Source: a virus
Virus record (IMG/VR): IMGVR_UViG_3300020451_000410
Span: 1-41,177 of that record
DNA length: 41,177 nt
Direction: 5' to 3' (one strand)
Shown here: one piece after another, positions 36,506 to 41,177 of the stretch
Layout of the letters: each line of letters opens with the position of its first letter
Numbering within the stretch: the stretch's first letter is position 1
The notes under the pieces: model-generated
Told to the model about the DNA's origin: nothing
Database searches by the model: none
What the model saw: only the letters and a program-made list of their open reading frames with translations
Made by a program: the position numbers and the translations under genes

Positions 36506-37449
36506 TTTTATTTACAGCAGACTGGCACATAAAATTAGGTCAAAAGAATGTTCCTACTGATTGGGCAATCAATCGGTATCAGATGTTCTTTGAACAAATT
36601 ACTGAGCTAGAAAAAGACTGTGAACTACATATCATTGGTGGGGACTTATTTGATAGAGTCCCCTCAATGGACGAACTTACTCTTTACTTTGACTTTATAA
36701 GAGGAGTAACAATTCCTACTATTATTTATGACGGAAATCATGAAGCTACTAGGAAAAACAAGACTTTCTTTACTAATTTAAAGAAAGCAACCTCAGATGT
36801 TAACGCATTGGTAGAGGTTATAGATGAAACCTATATAGAAGATGATTGGGCTATATTACCCTATGCTGACTTATACAAGAAAAATAGTATAGAATCGATA
36901 GACGCCCATATTCTATTTACTCATGTGCGTGGTGAAATACCTCCTCATGTAGTACCAGAGGTGGATTTAGATAGGTTTGACAAGTTTCATACAGTTTTTG
37001 CTGGAGACTTACATGCTCACGAGAATACTCAAAGAAACATAGTATATCCTGGCAGCCCTATGACTACATCATTTCACAGAAATAGAGTAAAGACAGGTGC
37101 TTTACTTATTGATGATAATTGGTCTTGGGTATGGCATGAACTTGACTTACCGCAGTTAATTAGAAAGACTGTATCAGACCCAGACGATATGGTACAGACT
37201 GAATTTGACCACACAATCTATGAACTCGAAGGAGATGTTCAAGATTTGGCAAAAATTAAGAACTCAGAACTATTAGATAAAAAAGTTGTAAAACGACAGG
37301 TAGAAGCTACATTGAATCTTACTTCGGAAATGTCTATTAGTGATGAACTTGTAGTATATTTACAAGATATACTAAATTTAGATGATGATAAGATTAAAGC
37401 AATTATAGGAGTGTACAATGATTATTCTACAGAAGTTAGCTTGGGATAA
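36502..37449 (+). CDS. Recombination nuclease subunit, gp47/SbcD-like
   Basis: 315 residues of a calcineurin-type metallophosphoesterase. The metal-binding motifs are in order: ILFTADWHIKLG (D-x-H), IIGGDLFDR (GD), IIYDGNHEA (GNHE), ILFTHVRGE and VFAGDLHAHEN (GD-H-H). This is the nuclease partner of the SbcC/gp46 protein encoded next. In T4 the gp46/gp47 complex resects double-strand ends for recombination-dependent replication. ATGA overlap with peroxiredoxin and a 32-base overlap with gp46. Confidence 0.92.
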   Translation: MILFTADWHIKLGQKNVPTDWAINRYQMFFEQITELEKDCELHIIGGDLFDRVPSMDELTLYFDFIRGVTIPTIIYDGNHEATRKNKTFFTNLKKATSDVNALVEVIDETYIEDDWAILPYADLYKKNSIESIDAHILFTHVRGEIPPHVVPEVDLDRFDKFHTVFAGDLHAHENTQRNIVYPGSPMTTSFHRNRVKTGALLIDDNWSWVWHELDLPQLIRKTVSDPDDMVQTEFDHTIYELEGDVQDLAKIKNSELLDKKVVKRQVEATLNLTSEMSISDELVVYLQDILNLDDDKIKAIIGVYNDYSTEVSLG

Positions 37450-39232
37450 TTGTTTCTCCTATGGGAAAGGCAATGAAGTTAATCTAGCAGAATCAACTTT
37501 AACACAACTTGTTGGAACAAATGGAGTAGGTAAATCATCTATTCCACTTATTCTTGAAGAAGTTTTATTTAACAAGAATAGTAAGAATGTAAAGAAAGCC
37601 GATATTGCTAATAGATATGTTAATCAAGGTTATGATATTAGTCTTGACTTTACTGTGGACACAGATAGTTATAATATATCAGTTAGCAGACGAGCTACTT
37701 TAAAATGCAAACTTACTAAGAATGGTGAAGATATAAGTAGTCATACTGCTAGTAATACTTACAAAACATTGGGAGAGGTTTTAGGTATTGACTTCAAAAC
37801 CTTTACCCAGCTTGTTTATCAGAATACTAATACGAGTTTACAGTTCTTAACTGCAACAGATACAAATAGAAAGAAATTCCTAATTGATTTATTAAAACTT
37901 GATGATTATGTTGCGTTCTTCGAGACCTTCAAAGAAGGTGTGCGAGTTGCAACTCAAGGGGTAACTGCGCTAAATGCAAAAACCGACACGATAGTTAAAT
38001 GGTTAGATGACAACAAATTGGAGACTACTGACATATTATCGAAAATGGATTTACCAAAAATCTCGGAAAAAGATGAGAAAACTTTGCGTCAGTTACAATT
38101 AGACTTTGAAAATATCTCCGAAAAAAATAAAAAAATAAATTTTAATAATAATCTGTTAGAACAGTTAAAATCAATTGATATTAACTCTTTAAGAAGTGAT
38201 TTACAATTGTATCCTGAGGAGAAAGATATCAAAAATCATGTTGGTGCTATTAGTGCTTGGAAACAAGAACTTTCTCATGAAACAAATATGAGAAGTAAAT
38301 ATGAACAGTTAAAAAACGCTGAAACACAAGAATGTCCTACTTGTGAGCAACCAATAGACATGGACTTCGTTATGGAACACTATAACGAACACAATGAAAG
38401 AGCAGAACAATGTAGTAAATTTGTTAGGCAAGAACAGGACAAGCTAGAGAAACTAGAAGATGAAAATAAAATATATAGGAAAGCAGCCAGAGGAATCAAA
38501 GAGTGGGAACAACTCTTCAACTCTATTGACTCTGGACTCCCAACGGAAACAAGCGATCCAGAAAGAATCCAAGAAGCTATCGACGCGCTTCAAGAGAAAG
38601 TTCAGTTGGCTCGTACCGAGTTGGAAGAAGTAGCAAGTGAAAATGAAAAAAGAGAAAGACACAATACAAGAATTGAAATTATTACAGAGCAAACTGAACA
38701 GTTTGAGATGGAGCTGGGTGAAATTACAGACAAGCTCAGCAGTATTGAGGATAAACTTTCGATACTCGAGATACTTAAAAAGGCGTTTAGTACAAACGGG
38801 TTACTTGCCTACAAAATCGAATCCCTTGTTAAAGAACTAGAAAGTTTAACAAACGAGTATTTGGCAGAGTTTAGTGATGGTAGATTTAGTATCAATTTCG
38901 TAGTAGAAAATGATAAGCTGAATGTAGAAGTTACTGATACAGGCAAACAAATTGACATACTAGCATTATCTAGTGGAGAACTCGCAAGAGTTAATATTGC
39001 GACACTAGTTGCAATACGAAAACTAATGACATCTATTAGTAGAAGTCAAATCAATGTGCTATTCCTCGATGAGGTTAATCAGGCACTTGATGAACAAGGA
39101 AAGGAGAAAATCGTAGAGATACTCCTTAAAGAAGAAAACTTAAATACTTATCTAGTTTCTCATGGTTGGACACACCCATTATTAGAGAAAATAGAAATTA
39201 TTAAGGAAGATAATATATCTCATTTGGAATAA
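37418..39232 (+). CDS. Recombination ATPase subunit, gp46/SbcC-like
   Basis: 604 residues of the SMC/Rad50 type. Walker A is VGTNGVGKSS at about 32-41. Two coiled-coil arms flank a zinc hook, QECPTCEQPID (about 307-317). The C-terminal part has the signature LSSGELARVNIA, Walker B INVLFLDEVNQALDE and the H-loop LVSHGW. It works with the gp47-like protein to process DNA ends. It is similar in length to T4 gp46 and much shorter than SbcC. GGAG lies 7 bases before the ATG. Confidence 0.94.
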   Translation: MIILQKLAWDNCFSYGKGNEVNLAESTLTQLVGTNGVGKSSIPLILEEVLFNKNSKNVKKADIANRYVNQGYDISLDFTVDTDSYNISVSRRATLKCKLTKNGEDISSHTASNTYKTLGEVLGIDFKTFTQLVYQNTNTSLQFLTATDTNRKKFLIDLLKLDDYVAFFETFKEGVRVATQGVTALNAKTDTIVKWLDDNKLETTDILSKMDLPKISEKDEKTLRQLQLDFENISEKNKKINFNNNLLEQLKSIDINSLRSDLQLYPEEKDIKNHVGAISAWKQELSHETNMRSKYEQLKNAETQECPTCEQPIDMDFVMEHYNEHNERAEQCSKFVRQEQDKLEKLEDENKIYRKAARGIKEWEQLFNSIDSGLPTETSDPERIQEAIDALQEKVQLARTELEEVASENEKRERHNTRIEIITEQTEQFEMELGEITDKLSSIEDKLSILEILKKAFSTNGLLAYKIESLVKELESLTNEYLAEFSDGRFSINFVVENDKLNVEVTDTGKQIDILALSSGELARVNIATLVAIRKLMTSISRSQINVLFLDEVNQALDEQGKEKIVEILLKEENLNTYLVSHGWTHPLLEKIEIIKEDNISHLE

Positions 39233-39233
39233 C

Positions 39234-39413
39234 ATGAAAGATGGAGATACTTTTTGGTTACACATATGCCCTTACAAACCTGAGTTTAGACAGTATATAC
39301 CAGTTGGTTCAACCTGTAAAACTTGCGATTGGGAAGAGCTTAGCAACCATGAAAAAGCAATAATAAGACAACAAGAACATAGAGACAGAATGGAAGAAGA
39401 TTATGACTACTGA
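39234..39413 (+). CDS. Unknown small cysteine-containing protein
   Basis: 59 residues (MKDGDTFWLHICPYKPEF...). Cysteines in HICPY and GSTCKTCDW, with histidines nearby, could form a small zinc site. The C-terminal half is a charged helix. The ATG is one base after the gp46 stop, and the gene overlaps the acyl carrier protein start by 11 bases. Function unknown. Confidence 0.6.
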   Translation: MKDGDTFWLHICPYKPEFRQYIPVGSTCKTCDWEELSNHEKAIIRQQEHRDRMEEDYDY

Positions 39414-39639
39414 CATAGAGATAGTATTAAGTACTATAGAAAATCAACTAAACTTGCCAAGAGGTACAGTTAAACCTGGAGGAGATTTAGTTGCAGACTA
39501 TGGAGCTGACTCTCTAGATATGGTAGAACTAGCAATGACTCTGGAGGACTTACTAGATATAGAAGTTCCCGATGATGCAGTCAAAGACCTAAAGCTTCAT
39601 GATGTTGATAATTTAATTAAATTTGTAAAAGCACAGTAA
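39403..39639 (+). CDS. acpP: Acyl carrier protein
   Basis: 78 residues, full length and strongly acidic like bacterial AcpP. YGADSLDMVELAMTLED contains the DSL motif; S37 is the site for 4'-phosphopantetheine. It should carry acyl or other carboxylic groups as thioesters, after modification by a host AcpS. A carrier protein in a phage, placed between the gp46-like ATPase and a nuclease, is unusual. It may redirect fatty-acid synthesis, or serve one of the tailoring enzymes encoded upstream. GGAAGAAG precedes the ATG. Confidence 0.93.
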   Translation: MTTDIEIVLSTIENQLNLPRGTVKPGGDLVADYGADSLDMVELAMTLEDLLDIEVPDDAVKDLKLHDVDNLIKFVKAQ

Positions 39640-40109
39640 TGGTTAACAGCAGACAGAAAGGTCATAAGGCCGAGTTACTTGTTGCCAATATGTTGACGCG
39701 TTGGACAAATCTACCCTTTGAGCAAACTCCTGGCTCTGGTAGTGGAAAAATAAAAGGAGACCTGTGGTTGAAACACCACATAAATAAGTTTCTAATTGAA
39801 GTAAAATTTTATAAAGATGACGCAGTATCTACTAAAGTTTTTACTAATAAAAGTAATAATTTTGTGCAATGGTGGGCTAAAACAAAGCAACAAGCAGAGG
39901 ATAGTAACCTAGAACCTGTCTTGTTCTTTAAGGCAAACCATGCACAATTTTTTGTATCAACAATACGAAAACCAAAACAGCTAGACTATATGTACATCTC
40001 TTGGTTAGGTGCATATATTTGTCTCGCTGAAAAATGGTTGGAGAAAGAAAAACAGGAATGGACAGATGGCGAAAGAATTTACGAGCCTTGGAGCAAAGCC
40101 GACTCCTAA
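39639..40109 (+). CDS. PD-(D/E)XK nuclease, Holliday-junction-resolvase-like
   Basis: 156 residues. SRQKGHKAELLVANML (helix with conserved E), GSGSGKIKGDLWL (catalytic D) and FLIEVKFYKDD (E-x-K) are the elements of an archaeal-Hjc/VRR-like or phage resolvase-type PD-(D/E)XK nuclease. It may cut recombination or replication junctions, fitting its place between the end-resection and flap-nuclease genes. Starts in the stop region of the ACP gene (TAATG). Overlaps the next gene by 44 bases in another frame. Confidence 0.75.
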   Translation: MVNSRQKGHKAELLVANMLTRWTNLPFEQTPGSGSGKIKGDLWLKHHINKFLIEVKFYKDDAVSTKVFTNKSNNFVQWWAKTKQQAEDSNLEPVLFFKANHAQFFVSTIRKPKQLDYMYISWLGAYICLAEKWLEKEKQEWTDGERIYEPWSKADS

Positions 40110-40914
40110 TGGGAATCTGCTTATAGTTGATGGTCTCAACTTAGCTTTTAGGTGGAAACACCAGAAAAAAGAATTCTTCAAAGTAGAATATGTAAGGACA
40201 ATAGAAAGTCTTGCTAAATCATATGACTGCGGAGAAATCGTAGTACTTGGCGATGGTGGTAGTGATTATAGAAAAACTATAGACTCAGAGTACAAAGCAA
40301 ACCGTAAAGAACGGTATGCAGACCAAACAGAAGAAGAAAAACAAGAGTTTCTAAACTTTCTAGGAGAGTTTCAGAAAACAGTAGACTTATGTAATGAAAA
40401 AGGTTATCTCACTATGAAATTCAAAGGTGTAGAGGCTGATGACATTGCAGCAGTCATATGTCTCAATAGAGAGGAAATCGGTATAGAGGATATTTGGCTA
40501 GTGAGCTCAGATAAAGACTGGGATTTGCTAGTAAACGAGAACATATCACGGTTCTCTACCGTAACAAGAAAAGAGACAACAATGGATAATTGGGACGAAC
40601 ATTATGACTTTCACCCAGATATGTACTTAACTTTTAAGTGCTTAACTGGAGATAAAGGAGATAACGTCCCTGGAGTAAACGGAATTGGCCCAAAACGTGC
40701 TAGTAGTCTTATTGCAACACATGGTGATGTATTTGACTTAATGAGTCAGTTGCCAATTGATAGTAAGTATAAATTCATGCAAAACTTAAACGAGTTTGGA
40801 AGTGATAATCTTGCTAAAAATGTGGAACTGATGGATTTAACATATGACCCTGACGCACAAGTACTTGGGAAAGAACAGGAAATTATAGGATTAGTGAAAA
40901 ATTATGTCAGTTAA
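40066..40914 (+). CDS. 5'-3' exonuclease/flap endonuclease (T4 RNase H-like)
   Basis: 282 residues of the FEN family. LLIVDGLNLAFRW supplies the first metal aspartate, KANRK is the clamp-region basic motif, VEADDIAA and WLVSSDKDWDLLV add further acidic ligands, and GDKGDNVPGVNGIGPKRAS is the last metal site with helix-3-turn-helix. It removes RNA primers and flaps, the role of the missing 5'-nuclease domain of the phage polymerase. Start at 40066 (AGGA 8 bases upstream) is preferred to 40009, which would overlap the resolvase by 101 bases. Confidence 0.9.
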   Translation: MAKEFTSLGAKPTPNGNLLIVDGLNLAFRWKHQKKEFFKVEYVRTIESLAKSYDCGEIVVLGDGGSDYRKTIDSEYKANRKERYADQTEEEKQEFLNFLGEFQKTVDLCNEKGYLTMKFKGVEADDIAAVICLNREEIGIEDIWLVSSDKDWDLLVNENISRFSTVTRKETTMDNWDEHYDFHPDMYLTFKCLTGDKGDNVPGVNGIGPKRASSLIATHGDVFDLMSQLPIDSKYKFMQNLNEFGSDNLAKNVELMDLTYDPDAQVLGKEQEIIGLVKNYVS

Positions 40915-41177
40915 AATAGATTATAGTAAAGATTCTATGCTTGATGAGTTTGCAATAACAACTTTAAAGGATAGATATATGATACCAGGAGAAGAATCTC
41001 CACAAGAAGCATTTGCTAGAGCTGCTATGGCTTTTGCAGATGATGACGCTCATGCACAAAGGTTGTATGATTATGTCAGTAAACTATGGTTTATGTTCTC
41101 GACTCCCGTTCTATCAAACGGTGGAACTACTCGAGGACTACCCATTAGTTGTTTTTTAAATTATGTAGATGACAGCA
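40904..41177 (+). CDS. nrdA: Ribonucleotide reductase large subunit, partial
   Basis: The first 91 codons of a gene that continues beyond the window. SPQEAFARAAMAFADDD, FSTPVLSNGGT, then GLPISCFLNYVDDS are typical of a class I (or related) reductase alpha subunit; the cysteine in PISCF is one of the active-site redox pair. It converts ribonucleotides to deoxyribonucleotides for phage DNA synthesis. It overlaps the exonuclease gene by 11 bases. The absence of an N-terminal ATP-cone in the first residues suggests a shortened allosteric region. Confidence 0.88.
   Translation, partial: MSVKIDYSKDSMLDEFAITTLKDRYMIPGEESPQEAFARAAMAFADDDAHAQRLYDYVSKLWFMFSTPVLSNGGTTRGLPISCFLNYVDDS

Noticed and set aside
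1-41177. tRNA genes, CRISPR arrays, insertion sequences or integrase
   Set aside because: No cloverleaf with a GGTTCGA-type T-loop, no regularly spaced repeat array and no transposase or integrase motifs were seen. The repeated 17-mer is part of promoters, not a CRISPR.

Overview
This window looks like the early/middle and DNA-metabolism part of the genome of a tailed, lytic double-stranded DNA phage. It is AT-rich and tightly packed. Apart from one short leftward operon at the left end, every gene runs rightward, and most neighbours overlap by 4 to 20 bases (ATGA, GTGA or TTGA junctions). No virion, terminase or integrase gene is present, so the structural half lies outside. The host is probably a Gram-negative, likely marine, bacterium: there is an Rz/Rz1-type spanin pair, near-perfect sigma70 promoters, AGGAG-type ribosome binding sites, and a mix of auxiliary genes typical of marine phages (Hsp20, peptide deformylase, bS21, MazG, carbamoyltransferase, many 2-oxoglutarate oxygenases). 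The host and habitat are inference.

Layout. 1-429 is non-coding with a possible leftward promoter and inverted repeats. 430-860 is a leftward operon (Myb/SANT-like DNA-binding protein, then ribosomal protein bS21). 880-7323 holds a basic protein, Hsp20 behind a hairpin-rich leader, endolysin and spanins, then a glycosyltransferase, three oxygenases of two families and a holin-like membrane protein. 7339-7600 is a promoter plus a ~165-nt structured RNA with no known class. 7614-12612 holds small unknown genes, a DUF6445-like oxygenase, DNA-binding proteins, a sulfotransferase-like protein, PC4-like and WYL_2-like proteins and an SGNH hydrolase. 12639-19180 contains a NAD-dependent DNA ligase cut into two genes about 4.2 kb apart, with SET, GIY-YIG-like, oxygenase, carbamoyltransferase and SGNH genes between the halves. 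19183-27552 encodes a four-repeat DNA-binding protein, DnaB-like helicase, MazG, cupin, peptide deformylase, ParB-like protein, primase and family A DNA polymerase. 27555-33625 is accessory (SDR, QueC-like, GNAT, glutaredoxin, asparagine synthase, methyltransferase). 33622-41177 has a UvsW-like helicase, ssDNA-binding protein, peroxiredoxin, gp47/gp46-like nuclease, acyl carrier protein, PD-(D/E)XK nuclease, FEN-like exonuclease and the start of ribonucleotide reductase.

Regulation. Ten promoters share TTGACA-17 bp-TATAAT, and seven of them carry the identical 17-mer AAAAATAGTTCTTGACA. The element abuts or overlaps the stop codon of the gene before it in most cases. At three promoters the predicted transcription start is the A of the ATG, so those mRNAs should be leaderless. 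Rho-independent-type hairpins separate several units.

Most notable: the structured RNA at 7434-7600, the split ligase, the repeated promoter cassette with leaderless genes, the tandem GAAA-tetraloop hairpins before hsp20, the acyl carrier protein inside the recombination-nuclease cluster, and the abundance of double-stranded beta-helix oxygenases. All functions are read from motifs by eye; no database search was run.
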